Assembly (NCBI GenBank): GCA_020809705.1
Contig: CP085827.1
Span: forward strand, 6,138,001 to 6,202,000
From: Calonectria ilicicola
Lineage: Eukaryota > Ascomycota > Sordariomycetes > Hypocreales > Nectriaceae
Length of the DNA: 64,000 nucleotides
Direction of reading: 5' to 3'
Part shown: positions 1-12,408 of the stretch, in pieces
Layout: every line of letters begins with the position of its first letter
How positions within the stretch are numbered: position 1 is the stretch's first letter
Notes under the pieces: model-generated
Seen by the model: only the letters and a program-made list of their open reading frames with translations
Databases searched by the model: none
What the model was told of the DNA's origin: nothing
Position numbers and translations under genes: made by a program

Positions 1-1
1 A

Positions 2-1424
2 TCAGCTTTGCCAAAAGGGGGGCAGATCAACCTTCAACTAGGGTGGCCGTCCCCAGCCTTGTACCCTTCAGCGGATCTCAATTTAGGTGCAAATGCCATC
101 TTTACAGATTTTGACGCTGCCACAACAGCTCTGGTGTATGGCCCTAACCGTGGCCATATCCCCCTCCGGAACGAGGTCGCCCGGTGGTTGGGCTCTAAAT
201 ATCACAACAACCCTAAAGCCATCGAGGAAACCCGCGTGTGTATCGCAGGAGGAGCCTCCCAGAATTTGGCCAATGCCCTCCTTCGCTTCACGGATCCATC
301 GTACACCAGACGCATCTGGATGGTTGAACCAACGTACTTCCTAGCCTGTCCCGTGTTTGAGGATTGTGGGTTCATTGGGCAATTGTGTGGAGTTCCTGAA
401 GATGATGAAGGAATCGATCTAGAATATCTCAAGAAGGCTTTAGCTGAAACAGAGGCCGAGGTCGCCCGAAGCGGTGACTTCGCATCGCCAAAACGAAAGA
501 CACCTGCAAATGGCTATGAAAAGATTTTCAAGCATGTCATTTATCTTGTGCCCACTTTTTCAAATCCTAGTGGAAAGACCATGTCGCTGCAACATCGATA
601 TGGCCTTGTCCAGCTGGCTATGGAATATGACGCACTGATTATTTCGGATGATGTCTATGACTTTCTCTACTGGCCACAGGAAAACGGTGTTAGTCTTGAC
701 AATACCAAATTTAAACTGCCTCCTCGCCTTGTGGATGTTAATCGAGAGATTGACCCAGACAGCAAATGGGGAAACACAATGAGTAATGGTTCATTCTCAA
801 AGCTCGTTGCTCCTGGATCAAGGGTGTCATGGGCGGAGGGTACTCCTGCATTCGCAACATTCCTTGCAAACACGTAAGTCTCACCCTGAAATATAGGAAT
901 CATCTGACCATGTTGCTAGCGGTTCTTCGTCTTCGGGTGGAAATCCTGGACATCTTGCATCCACAATTGTAGAAAAAATGATTTCTTCGGGCGCGCTAGA
1001 GAGCCATATCCAAAACACACTAATCCCTTGTTATTCGGCGCGTTATCATACAATGGTTAGTGCTATCCGCGAATACCTTGAGCCCCTTGGAGTCAAAATC
1101 GCAACTGGCAAGCCGTATTTATCTCCGGGCCTAGACAAGGAAAACCGACCCTTTGAGGTCGAACTGGCAGGGGGCTTCTTCTTATCCATTACTCTCCCCG
1201 AAAGCTTCCACGATGTTCCAGCCCTGGCTAAGATTTCCTTGGAAAAACATGAACTAAAGTTTGCCTATGGAAAGATGTTCGAAGTGAAAGGAGATGCAGG
1301 AAGTAAACAACGATCAGCAGCTGGTTTTGGAAGTACTCTACGACTATGCTGGTCATATCACGACGAAGACACCATTGTAGAAGGGGTTAAACGGCTGAGA
1401 AATATCTTGATTGAGAACAAGTGA
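2..1424 (+). CDS. PLP-dependent aminotransferase (class I/II), 5' end outside window
   Basis: Two exons, about 2-873 and 920-1424, joined across a 46-nt intron (GTAAGT donor, CTAG acceptor) that keeps the frame. 458 residues are visible and no ATG precedes the conserved start of the fold, so the true start lies upstream of the window. Seen: an early YGPNRGHIPLR block; SNPSG near residue 188 (substrate/PLP contact); SDDVYDFLYW near 216 (the Asp and Tyr that hold the PLP ring); SFSKLVAPGSR near 265, whose Lys should form the Schiff base; and a C-terminal domain ending in a typical LRLCWSYHD block. These are the fold-type I motifs of the 2-aminoadipate/valencene-type fungal aminotransferases. 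It should transfer an amino group between an amino acid and a 2-oxo acid in the cytosol; the substrate cannot be read from sequence. Length fits the family, and nothing looks broken. Confidence 0.9.
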
Positions 1425-2222
1425 GATATAGTGGCATGGTGGTGAGGCGGACAACAGATGGTATTTCAAGATTCTCACAAATTTGAACCAATTCTCATTT
1501 GCTTTGCTGGCCGATTCCATAGGCTTACTGGCGTAATTGGTGTCTCTAGAAGGAAATCTAGAATGAGCTTCGTGTAACAATTAAAACCGCAGAGATTGTG
1601 AGGGAAAAGTACGATTTGTTTACCCACATCGGATAATAGCGTTGACGACTTAGATATCCATGTGAAATATCGCCATCCAGCGTTCACATGGAGTAACGTA
1701 ATATTGATCGGATACCCTGGTATCTTCAAGGATTTATCGGGAGGCTTGAAGGTGACATTTCCAAAGACGAAGATATCGCTGGTGGCGTTTCTAGATCAGC
1801 AGCGGCCTCAATAAACTATCCATTATTTGCAAATGAATATTATTAGCTGTTGTTTGCTCCTAGTCTCAATATAAGCCCCGTAGAGCTGACACATGGAAAG
1901 GTTCAACGCTTGAGTAAGTGAATATTCGTTGCACAAACTCAGCGAGTATTCATGTAAGATTACCATAGCATCACTAATGAGGCAACAAGTCTGCACATTG
2001 GAGTTTCTCGTCGTCAACGATTCAACCGGGTATTTTATCGACCTGATCCTGATGGGTTACTCGTCACTTGCGGTCTGGGAACATAAGTTCCAGAACCTGA
2101 TTAATAAAGGACCCTGCACATTTGTGGGAGCTCATAATACTATCAAATGTGGTTTGAAGTATTGATTCATCCTACACTATTACTTTGTTTCTCCCGTAGC
2201 CTCGGGCGACAGCCCGAACCTT
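1425..2222. other. Intergenic between convergent genes
   Basis: 3' sequence shared by the aminotransferase (+) and the secreted-protein gene (-). AT-rich with only short ORFs and no recognisable protein, RNA or repeat. Confidence 0.6.
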
Positions 2223-4004
2223 CTACACGAATCGCCATTTCATGTAAGGAATATGATATGAAGGCAAGTAGTACCACTCAGGTCCGTATTGACACCCTTC
2301 GATTTTAATATACTCAATAGTTTCTGAATAAGTGCCATGTGTGTACGTCTTCTTGGTCTTTGAAGCGCAAGGTGCCCAGTATGAGTTCACATTCCAGCGT
2401 CTGTATGAGGCCGCTCCAGACTGCAACTCGATGCTCTTTTTTCGCAGGGGAAATTGATCTACAGTGGCGCCGAGGGTTTGGAGAGTTTCGATAACGTCAT
2501 CCAACGGTATGCTGAGCCCATTCTTCATGGTGGCTTGGATTTTGATAAATCCATCGCGGACTCTTCGAGAAGCAGCTGTTGTAAAGAGATCTGTTCGCTT
2601 CATCCAGTCCGGCGCGAGAACTTCGCCCAGTTGAGTCCGAGCTGTTCTAAACTTGGTTTCATGCTCAGCAAGGAGACTAATCGGAGCAACGTCCTTCTTC
2701 AGGTTTGAAGCTATAGTGGGTAGATACCAAACCCCTCCATATCCCTGGATAATTTGGCTTATCTGAGTAATCCGATTGGAGGTAAAGAGGGCGCTCAAGT
2801 ATGTCTGGTCAGGCACATCACGTATTGATGAGATGCCGCGCTGGGTGTTGGACGTTAGACTTGAAATGGCGCTGGTGGCACTAGGAACTCCCGATATAAC
2901 GACCTGAACACTTTGAACTGTAGTAAGCGTTTGAGATACTATTATATGTAAGTATATATAACAATATAAGTAATCATAATAAATCCTTACCCTTTGCAAG
3001 CCATGCTTTGGCAGTGGGCCCGTTGCAGTTACCACCTGCACAAATGGACTGTATAGTAGCTGAGACATCAGTAGACACTTTTAGATAACTATCTTGTAGG
3101 GTCTTAGCTGCTTGGGAAGCTTCCGAAATACGCTTTGACAGGAGAGGATAAGAGTTCAGCCAGTCCCTGAGTATTTGGACAAGCTGCCCATCTGTTAAAC
3201 TAATGGATTTAGCGTAGTAATTCGAATACCAGTCCCGAATCTTCTTCGAGTCACAGCCTGATGACGAATAACACCGCGACACGGCATCCATTAGATTAAG
3301 GTAGTTATCCACATTTATCTGGAAGAAAACGACGGTTAGCTTCACCCAGCACTTCTTGGATGATTGCAGACTTACATCGGCACCTTGAACCACAGTCCAC
3401 CCATCTTTCGATGCAAGTTCATTCTGCAGAGCGCTTTGTTTCGCATCCCCGATCGCAAGTTTTCCGTTGACAATACACTGTCGCTGATTAGTCAAATCAG
3501 AATGAGGTAGCCTCCACTCATACCGAATCAACAGCTTTGACTGCGCTGACAACATCGTATGTATCTCGTGCAATAGGCCCGTACGTATAAACTGCTTGAA
3601 ATTTCTGGAGGGCTGCCATTCTCATTGCTGCCGGAACGAACTGGCATAGGGGGCTCGCAAGATTAACGAATGTGTTTCCCGGCTCCCCTGGCAGAGCCTG
3701 TCGAATGCGAGTGCAAATGTTGGTCTCTGACTTTAGAATCTCAACCCCACAAATGGTGGTTTGCCCATTGCGGGTACCTATGGAATAGTCAGCAGTATTC
3801 TACCAGGCTGCCACAGATCAAAGGGGCGACATTGTAAACGGGCAATGGCATACAATACTTTTCCCTAGAGCCATAGGGCTCCACCAGGGTACCTGTGCAT
3901 CCAACCACACCCTTGAGAGGCACGCACACATCTGACTCGAGATTTACGGCTGATGCGGCAAGAAAAAGCCAGGGTGAGATTAAAACTGCCAAATTTAGCC
4001 ACAT
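2223..4004 (-). CDS. Secreted protein of unknown family, 518 aa, five exons
   Basis: Proposed exons (minus strand): 4004-3854, 3777-3524, 3483-3376, 3318-2991, 2938-2223. All introns are GT-AG (76, 40, 57 and 52 nt) and the sum, 1557 nt, is an exact multiple of three. The 40-nt intron may instead end 6 nt later, also in frame. The first exon opens with a clear signal peptide (MWLNLAVLISPWLFLAASA), followed by a Cys-rich N-terminal region with Cys at the VCVPL, GCTG and KYC positions, then a TICG segment. The middle part is helical with paired Cys (RCYSSSGC, ICAGGNC). The C-terminus ends in Tyr/Trp-rich sequence finishing YHIPYMKWRFV. I do not recognise a named domain. An apoplastic or cell-wall protein is an inference from the signal peptide and cysteines only. 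No hydrolase motif, LysM consensus or transmembrane helix is obvious. Confidence 0.7.
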
Positions 4005-4925
4005 GGTGATCTAGAGAATTGAATGGAAAAGGCTGTAGATGGTGAAATGTACGCATGTCGTCCGCTCGGGGGAATTGATGGCTGAAGTAGCATTCGGCAC
4101 TGATCAAACATCCTGAGGGAGTGTGCCGCTCCGAACGCCACGCTGGTCTAGACCTTCAGCTATGCATTATGAATGAATGCCAAGATAATAAGCGCTCACG
4201 TGGATTGCGTTAGCTCTAGGGAGCATGATGCTCATTCATACCTGTGTTCCCCGAAATGGGTCGTGGCGTCCTTAGCCGGTAAGTGGCGCAGGGCTGAATA
4301 TCTCGCTCAATCAGCTTGCCGAAGTGATCTCGAGTGCACAAGACACCGCCACATTCACCGTTTATTTATGACTTGAAAGGGGTCTGCACCATACTACAAC
4401 AGTAGGGCTATGTGCTGACCCCAGGGGTGCATGAGCCCCAGCGACATATTCGGGCTTGAAATTTACGCTTTGCCAATGGCTGAAGTAGTCCAAGCTCCTC
4501 GCTTTTGGAGTGAGACTAAATCGGCCAATTGAAAATTAGGGAGACTTAAAGCCAGTTATCTTAGCTGCTTAGAGGCCACAGGGGTAATAAACGTTAAATT
4601 GGAGTTTATTTGTGGCGAACTCTGTTAAACACAGATGATATGGCCAACGGGATGTGGCGAGACTTGCATTGGCAGTGAGTTGCACGAGCGCAACACAGTT
4701 TCAGATTCCGATTTCATTGGATAAAAGTAATACGCAACTGTAGCCTGCAACTTTGAATGATATTAATAAGGAAAGTCACTACCAATTGCATTACCAAATT
4801 CGTCTCAGATGAAATACAGTATGGCTTTAGAATTTTAGAAATTGCTACCAACTCGCCCACTATCCAGTCATTCTAACACGGTTGTGCGATCCTAGATCCT
4901 TTGCATCCTTCTCTCATTTTATACT
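4005..4925. other. Intergenic, promoter side of the secreted-protein gene
   Basis: Upstream of the minus-strand secreted-protein gene and downstream of the transporter gene. Only short frame-poor ORFs; no gene, RNA or repeat recognised. Confidence 0.6.
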
Positions 4926-6805
4926 TCATACGGCATTCTCTTCATATCCCATTTGTAATTGCTTTTGAGAGGGTTGACCATGTTCGAGTGCAGTGAGCTC
5001 GTGGCTGAGACCTTGTGTCTCGAACTTATGAAATTTCCACGCTGGAAGATTCGCCTCGAATAGTTGGTCAATTTCTTCTAGACTTCGGCCCTGTTTTGAA
5101 GTTAGTCAATGATTAATTGAGTCATATGGTATCAATTGAAGAGACCTTGAGTTCTGGCATGCAAAACCATCCCCATAATGTCGAAATGAAAGCGAACGCG
5201 CCCCAAATATAGGCCAAACCAGCTCCGATATCAGCAAGGAGATAGGGAGTGACGAAAACTACAACAAAGCCAACAACAACATTGATTGCGGTCTATTAGA
5301 ATTTGTATCATTAGTAGGTCTAAATTATGGATATATCAATTTAGACTTACCGAGAATGCCATTGTTTTCTCACGGAGGGTTTGGGTGCCAACTTCAGCAG
5401 CCGTGATATAAGCGATGGGACCTAAAGTCATGTGTAGAATAGCGTTATATATGATCATTCCAGCCACGATACCATTGCTATCATCTGTAGACTTCTGTGG
5501 TAGACGCCCAAGTGCTGCGACAGCGATGAGGAATGCTCCTTGAGTCCATCCGCCATGAATGATCAGCGTTCGGCGACCAAACACATCAACAAATACCATG
5601 GCCATAAGAGCGGTCACAACAGAGGCTGCATTATTGAGTACCGCATACACGAATGCCATTTTTGACAATCCGACAGATTTGTAGAATGTGGGTCCATAGG
5701 ATGAGCTGAAAGTAACGCCAGTCAACTGCTGGAGCGACATGATAGCACAAGCAATTCTGCGATCTGTCAGTATTGGAATAATGATGCGCAAACCGCTAGA
5801 AGCTTACGCTGTGCGTCTTCTGTTTGACGCGTTCAAAAGCTCTTTCCAGCCACCTTTTTCTCTTTTTCCGACCTGCCCTTCCTGTCTCATGGACGCGATT
5901 TCGAGCTCTGGGATTCCTCGGTTAACGTCCTCTTCCCGACGAACGCTTCGCAGTACCTCCAAGGCCTCATCGGATCTGTCATTGAAAACCAACCACCGAG
6001 GCGAATTTGGTGTGAACCAAAGACAGGCGAGAATTAGAACCGCCGGAATCCCTTGGATACCCGTTGCGACCTTCCAACCAACCTCATCGGTTTTCTTTGA
6101 CATGAACTGATTAACAATACCAGCAATTAGAGATCCAAATGTGAGACAGAGTTGAATGGAGCCAACGAAAAATCCGCGAAGGATACCTGGTGCGAGCTCC
6201 GATTGATATGTTGGGACGACCTTGATCGTGATCTGTGAGTGATATTCGCCGATGGGTATCTTTCAAAACTCACGTTTTCAACCAGTCCCACTGCCGTGTA
6301 AACAAGGACTCGACCAACAATAAACTGTGCAACACTTTTGCTCATAACTTGAACTGGTAAAGTCTATTAGACTTTGCACATATTTCTCGCGTTTCTTTAG
6401 CCTTACTAATTGGCCCAATGATTTGGATGAGACACGTAAGTGCCATGGTTCTCCGGTGGCCAATTTTCTCGATAATGGGTCCGACAATGACAGCTCCAGT
6501 GAATTTATCAACTAGGGGAATGCTATTCATGAGGGAAGTGGTTTCGCTTGTGAGAGAGTACTTCTCCGTTGTTGCATTGTACTTTCCGAATCTCCTTAGG
6601 AAGGGAGTCATGGCCTGAACTCCGCCAAAAGATGCACCATCACTGTTGCAAGTTAATCTCTGAGAATATTTGGGGAAGTGTTTGGGTGATTATACTAGCC
6701 AAAAAAAACACTTCCCATGGCGTATATGATGCAAAACATCATGAGACGGGGCGTCGCCGTGGCGAATGCCGCCTTGCTGGCGAAGATGTTGCCACCTCCT
6801 GCCAT
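4926..6805 (-). CDS. MFS sugar transporter
   Basis: Seven exons join in frame: 6805-6696, 6642-6407, 6353-6274, 6232-5808, 5756-5351, 5292-5146 and 5090-4926 (1569 nt, 522 aa). The ATG gives MAGGGNIFASK, and splicing restores GSVFFGYDGASFGGVQAM, the first transmembrane segment of fungal sugar porters. Further family marks: a cytoplasmic SPRWL block (here TPNSPRWLVF), VDVFGRRTL after TM8, SLQQLTG at TM7, and PELKGRSLEEIDQLFE after TM12 (the PETKG signature with Leu for Thr). Twelve TM helices are expected and the length is normal. It should import a hexose, pentose or disaccharide across the plasma membrane by proton symport; the sugar is not predictable. It lies next to two FAD oxidoreductases on the same strand, which may reflect joint use of a carbohydrate. 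Confidence 0.92.
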
Positions 6806-7898
6806 TGGGATAACAAGGAAAAGCTGGGACGATGGAAAGATTAACTCAGGCAGTAATTCTGTTGTGTTGAAACCCTTAGTTTCGCAACCAGATTCTAACC
6901 GACGAGAAGCGAAAATGGCCTCGCAGGACCGCTACCTAAAGGAGTTTTGCGCGTTTAGGTACACGAATTACCATTATAGGGCTATCACAAAGCTGACCCC
7001 CGCATTTCCCCCGCCTTGCAACACCCCACACCGCTGCTTGCTGGGGTGTGAGTTTTCCGGGGTATTTGTCGAGTGTTGGTGCTGTCTCCGTGTGAATGTT
7101 TAGTGGGTTACCCAATTCGCCGATGAATTAAGTCGGGTTCTCCTCCGAGACTCCACAAACCCTGACCCCTCATCTTCCTAAAGGGCTACTTTTGGGCCAT
7201 TTTGTCCGGGTGCATTGCCGAACTGTGGACACGTTCCCACCGTCGCAAAAACACTGTGCGGGGGCTTGAATTGGTGTTGTCGTTGTGTTCCCTGCCGGAG
7301 AACATTGCCAGCATTTGGAACCCGTACACGGTTAGAATGATCAAGATGGTTTGGGTCAGCACTTCATGAGTCAGGGTCACACCTCAAATATGAGTTCGGA
7401 TGGAAAAGCCATTATCCAGCATCCCGAGGCACTTCACCTTTTCAGCTAGCGTCGTCACAGACAGTGAGTGATGTTGAGTTTATCATCATTACAACATTAA
7501 TTTTCCCTTGGGTAATTAATTAAGAAATAATATATTTGTTGTCAAACTGGACATACATTGCTAGTCATCGCTTCTCCCACACCGTCGACTTGGTTCTTTG
7601 ACCCGGTGTCCTCGTACAAAACATCGTGCCCAGTAGCTATTGTAGCTACGCCGTAGCAAAAGGTGCGACACCATCAGGGGTTCTTAAAGTTGCATACCTG
7701 AAATCAAAATATGATCTTTATCGAGCATACTGGATGCAAAAGGTTTGTCAGATTTTAGTCTCAGAACCTACATCGCTCTTTTTGTTGCTCTCCAGCCTTA
7801 ACATAAGGAATAAATGTTGAATATAAACGAAATAATATTGAATCTGTGCCCTTCTCAACTTATCCTTGATGACGACGACTCTCGTAATTTTGTCTATT
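6806..7898. other. Intergenic, no gene seen
   Basis: Region upstream of the sugar transporter and downstream of the FAD oxidoreductase at 7899-9738. Short ORFs only. An AT-rich patch at about 7500-7540 carries no recognisable feature. Confidence 0.6.
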
Positions 7899-9738
7899 TT
7901 AATTTCCATCTTCAAACGAAGGTACCCCAACAACGGCTGCGTTCACGATGACCCCTTGATCCAACAGCCTTCGATATAAAGTCTTGTAAGGAACGTCTTG
8001 TAAAGTTATTTTTTCCGACAAGGCAATGTCACAAGCATTGCCGCATGCCTGGCCGATAGCATGAAATTGATGTTCAAGCCGCACCGCTCCTATGCATGAA
8101 TTAGCGACGGTTCGAATCGAGATTCGGCATTTACGAGATGAACTTACCATAACCCACATGGGATGAACTAGGACAAGTAACAGTAAGAAAATTAGATGCC
8201 TGGTCTCTCTTTGGCACTAGTGATCGATAAGAGACACCGAACGGTCTCCATTTATGTCCATCCTTGAAGATGAAGCCTTCATTCTGCACTTTTCCATCCC
8301 TTAGAATCCGTCGTACGCTATGTGTATCAGTAGGCCAATATGCCACAGCAACAGGATCCTCAACAAGTGGCTCGCCACTGTCTCGAGAGGCTGTAGATTC
8401 AGTGATTATGTAATCGGATACCATACGTCGAGCATCACGGACATAAAGCTCATATGGAAAATGGTCATTATCCGGAAACTCATCGCGACAGTAGCCAAAG
8501 CGAGACCACTCTATTCGATACTTTTCCTAAATGGAAGTCAGAAACTACAAGTTCTTTTGGTTGAAATTTCGAATGCCATTACTTACAGGGACAGATTGAT
8601 CTGTTGAAATAAACCACAAGAAGCCTTTCGTGAAGCGAGCAGTGTCATTTAAAATTTCTTTTCTTTCTTGGTATGAAGCAATCGGCCAGTCATCGTTCAT
8701 TCCAAGAAGGTCTGTTGACAGCGCTCCTTCTGAGCCAATGAGGTCAGTTTTCTGCTTTGGAAGTCTTTTACGAGGCATATAAAATTCTCCTCCAGCATCA
8801 ATATAACGGCGGTGCAGCTCATAGTGACATGGATCATAACCTTCAGGTTTGCGAAATGGAATTCTGTTTGTGGGATCGTCCGTCAGCGGCAGCCGATATG
8901 AATACGACTGCAAATGGAAATCTCCGTTTCCAGGCTCGCCAAAAGGTTCATCAGAGATTCCATACAGAAGCCCGCTTCCAGGTTCGCCAGCACGGATGTA
9001 TGGATCAATGTCCACATCAATCTGACGATACGTTGTCGTATCTCGAATTCCAGCGAGACTCTCGTTGTAGACGCTGGAAGCCTCGCGACCGCGTATCCAA
9101 GAAATCCCTGCGGCAGCAAGGAAATCACCCTCATATGATGCTTCGACAAAGATTTTGCCGAAAATAGTATTACCATTCACTAGCCTGATGCTTTTAATAA
9201 CACCATCCTCTTTGTCGACTCCACCGCTCTCAGCTAACGCAGACTGTGCTGGGAATTAACATTTGGCTCGCAGCATGTCGCTTGTAGAATGGATCGATAC
9301 TGTACCTTGACAACGACAAGAGATGGATATTCATTCAGCCAATTTTCAATGATCTCTTCGGCCACCCGAGACTCGAATCTCCAAACATCAGGATCTTTCA
9401 ATTTCCTGTTGACTACTTCGTTAAGCCTATCAAGTCTTCCGTAATGTTGACTTATTCTCTGATGAAATTCTAGGTTAATACCACCTAGGGTGGTGCTATT
9501 TTGGAACTCGGCCTGATTATCAATGTCTGTGGCTCCAAGCCCATTGATCTGAATTCCACCTAAGCTCGCGTGATTAGGGAAAGTGATTGCTAACCTAGTT
9601 GGGATCCGATTCTTGCTCACCAATATGCTCCTGAGGGGACACCAAAATAGTCGAACGACCCAGGCGAGCAGCCTGGATTGCGGTGGCCACTGCGCCTGAC
9701 GTGGACCCGTACACGACGACGTCATAAATGGCAGCCAT
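7899..9738 (-). CDS. FAD-dependent oxidoreductase, non-secreted paralogue
   Basis: Exons 9738-9621, 9559-9306, 9243-8587, 8526-8148 and 8089-7899 (1599 nt, 532 aa), all GT-AG and in frame. The protein starts directly with a Rossmann strand (MAAIYDVVVYGSTSGAVATA), followed by the HIGG and GATDIDNQ blocks of the FAD_oxidored (PF12831-type) family. FVEASYEGDF lies in the middle and RRYIDAGGEF further on. Unlike its neighbour at 10335-12408 it has no signal peptide, so a cytosolic location is expected. The two genes are tandem, head to tail, about 600 nt apart, share block order (HIGG, QNS.T, EASYEGD/DATYEGD, YIDAGGE/YLDAGGE, KTDLIGS) and partly share intron positions; they are clearly paralogues. 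The reaction is not known. Members of this family oxidise or act as lyase-like enzymes on sugars or other small substrates. Confidence 0.85.
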
Positions 9739-10334
9739 TGGTAGTAATGAACGGCAAACCCTGGAAGGAGCCAGTTAGGTAATCCTAATTTATCTTCATA
9801 TTAGTTTACCTGGCAATGGTAGCCCTAATATGCCCCCGGCATCGGATACAAGAACTATCAGAGAACGCAGATTTATCCATCACTTAATACTGTGGTTTTA
9901 ACACCGTGTGGGCCAGCAAAATACGACTGAGTAAATTGAGCAACTGACCAGCTGAATCTTTCTTTCTCCATCAAATACCCCTCATTGGCTAGATTACGCG
10001 AGTAACCCTGCAGACGCCCGTCGGGAAACAGTAATGCTGCCACTCTTCCTCGTAGCTCCACTATTCTCATTCTCTCGCCACTAGACTTCTAAAAGACTTA
10101 GGTCTCGGCCGATGGGTCTAGGAGCCAAGGTTGACCGGCACGCGGACAAGACATTCAACTATGGGTTGCCGATCTCTAGCGGAATATCATCGGGATAATT
10201 ATGGGGGGAAATCATCTGAGGAAATTATGTTCGTTGGTGCCAAGACGGATCCCGAAGCCGATGGAGATTAAGCTACGTCAGAAGCTATGAAATACAAGTG
10301 TTTGGTAAACGACCTCTGGGAGAGCTCGAAGTCA
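9739..10334. other. Spacer between the two FAD oxidoreductase genes
   Basis: About 600 nt that should hold the 3' end of the upstream gene and the promoter of the downstream one. A 65-codon minus ORF (10070-9873) was not matched to any family and shows no continuation on either side. Confidence 0.5.
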
Positions 10335-12408
10335 TTAATCCCTCACTGGACTAATAACCTTTTGTGGAATCCCATTGGCTGTTACATTCAGAATGAATCC
10401 GGCCTGATTGAGGTGTTCTCTGAGAAGACTGTAAGGGATTTCCTCCGCACTTGGCGAACCTACTTTGATTGCCACCGCAGCAGCAAATGCGCTAACTTGT
10501 CCCATAGTTGTGAATGTGTGTTCAGTACGAAGAAGACCATGTCCTAAGTACGTGCTTGAAGGCGATGCGGGTGTAAATAAGTTGCTGCATTGAGCTGCAT
10601 GTGGTACAATAGCTTTGTAGGGAACCAGGAACGGCTTCCATGGTGGGCCCTCGTTCCAACGAAAGCCCTCGTCGTAGACGGCACCATCTTTGACGATGCG
10701 GCGAACAGCGTGAACATCCTATTTTGCCATTGTTAGTTAATACTTTTGTAGTTTTTATATGTAGTGACGAGGAGAAGGCTGAGGAGATCTCCGAACACAA
10801 CTGATAGGTATGTAAATGATCACTTACTAGGGGCCAAAGATTAACTTGGATTGGGTCTTCAACTTCAACTGCCGGCAGTTCATAATCGTGCCAGTGAGTA
10901 GTTACGACCAAATCATTTCTCATCATCCGGCGGGTCCCTCGAGCGTACATTCGACGAGGAAAATTGCCATTGTCAATAAATTCATCCTTTGCGTAACCCC
11001 ATTTTCTCCATTCATCGCGTATTTCAGCTGGCAAAGATGGATCGTTGGAGAGGAAGTAGAGTTGACCTAGAGAGAGTTAGAAATGCAAATGTCAGGGTTG
11101 ATTACGGTCCTTCTAGTCCAAAGGAAACACTCACCTCTTTGCCAATCCTCGAGCTTTTTCAGCATTTTTAACCGAGTAGCTCGATCAGCCTCGGGGTATT
11201 CAAGTGTTCTCCCCGGCATATCAAAACCGAGGCCCAGTGGCGTACTTCCGATAAGATCTGTCTTATCATTCGGTGTCACAATGGATGGGGAGAAAATTTC
11301 ACCGCCTGCATCGAGATATCTGTTGTAAATAACGTATTGAGAGGGGTCGTAGTTATCAGGCTTCGTGAATGGTACTTGGTTTTGGGTTCTATTGGTCAGG
11401 CACAAACGCCACGAATAAGCCTGGATCCGATGGTCCCTTTTTTCACCACAAGGTTTCGAAGTTAGCAATGCAGTTGCTTTGTACAAACGACTAACGCCGT
11501 CTACCAGAACGAGGCCACGTACCCATCTCCAGCATTGCCAAGAGGATCATCTTGAACCGTAGGTATTAGACCGCTCTCAGAATTCCCAGATTCCAGGTAA
11601 GGATCAACCGGTACTTGAAGGTTCGAATAAGTCGAATTATATTGTATACCCGCATAAGGCTCGGAATATTCCGTCACTGAGTCTCGTCCAATAGTGAAGT
11701 TGACGCCAGCAGACGCAAAGAGATCACCTTCATATGTTGCGTCAACGAAGAACTGTGCTGAAAACTCAGTTCCATTCTCCGTTATCACACTTTTGATAGT
11801 GGTGCCTTCTTTGACGACACCTTGGCCATTTCCGGTGCCTTTAATTGGAGTATTCAAGAAAACTTCAATGTTTTCTTCTTTTAGCCAATTGAGGATAACC
11901 TGTTCTCCTACATGGCATTCGTAACGCCACAACGACTTATCTTTCGTATGATTAGCCCAAGCTTCGTTGAATTCCTGTAAACGGCCATATGCCGCAGCAA
12001 CTCGTTGATAAAGCTCCAGTACCAGAGGCCCAATGGTCAACGAATTTTGGAAGTTGTCCTGTGCGGTGTCGGAGTTAGCGAAAAGAATAACACGACCAGC
12101 ATCTGATGTTCTGTAGGAAAACACAGTTTTGGTGTCTATACGGTCTGCTTATATCTCACCTGAGAGTCTAGGTCGGCACCACCTGCACCTTCGATCGCAA
12201 TGCCTCCAATATGGGCACTTTCTTCTAAAAGCACGACCGAGAGATTTAAACGAGAAGCTTGAATCGCAGCTGCAAATCCCGGGCCAGTACCTCCAACAAC
12301 TACAAGATCATATTGTTGACGGGGGTGCAACAGTGGAGTAGATAGCACGATGATTGCCCATAGGGATAGCCACAAAAACAAACAGCTCGACAAACCGTAC
12401 ATTTTCAA
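10335..12408 (-). CDS. FAD-dependent oxidoreductase, secreted paralogue
   Basis: Exons 12408-12160, 12058-11523, 11436-11135, 11066-10828 and 10718-10335 (1710 nt, 569 aa). A signal peptide (LSSCLFLWLSLWAIIVLS) precedes the FAD-binding Rossmann motif DLVVVGGTGPGFAAA at about residues 34-48, then ESAHIGGIAIEGAGG. Alignment with the neighbouring paralogue fixed two splice choices: DSQ/DNFQNS across the first intron, and GDG/DHRIQAYSWRL across the second, which uses an AAG acceptor at the end of an A-run. DATYEGDLFASAG and YLDAGGE match the family. It ends with LRTEHTFTTMGQVSAF and no retention signal, so it should be exported. A flavin enzyme working outside the cell on a sugar or plant-derived compound is the likely role (inference). 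Possible N-glycosylation sites (NHT, NFT, NST) agree with secretion. Confidence 0.87.

Noticed and set aside
3789..4004. Short 71-aa secreted protein ending at the stop near 3789
   Set aside because: A GTATGC donor, CTGAC branch and CATAG acceptor remove that stop in frame and connect to a continuous 518-aa protein.
9873..10070. 65-codon ORF between the FAD oxidoreductase genes as a small gene
   Set aside because: No recognisable domain, no supporting promoter or intron, and no similarity to its neighbours.
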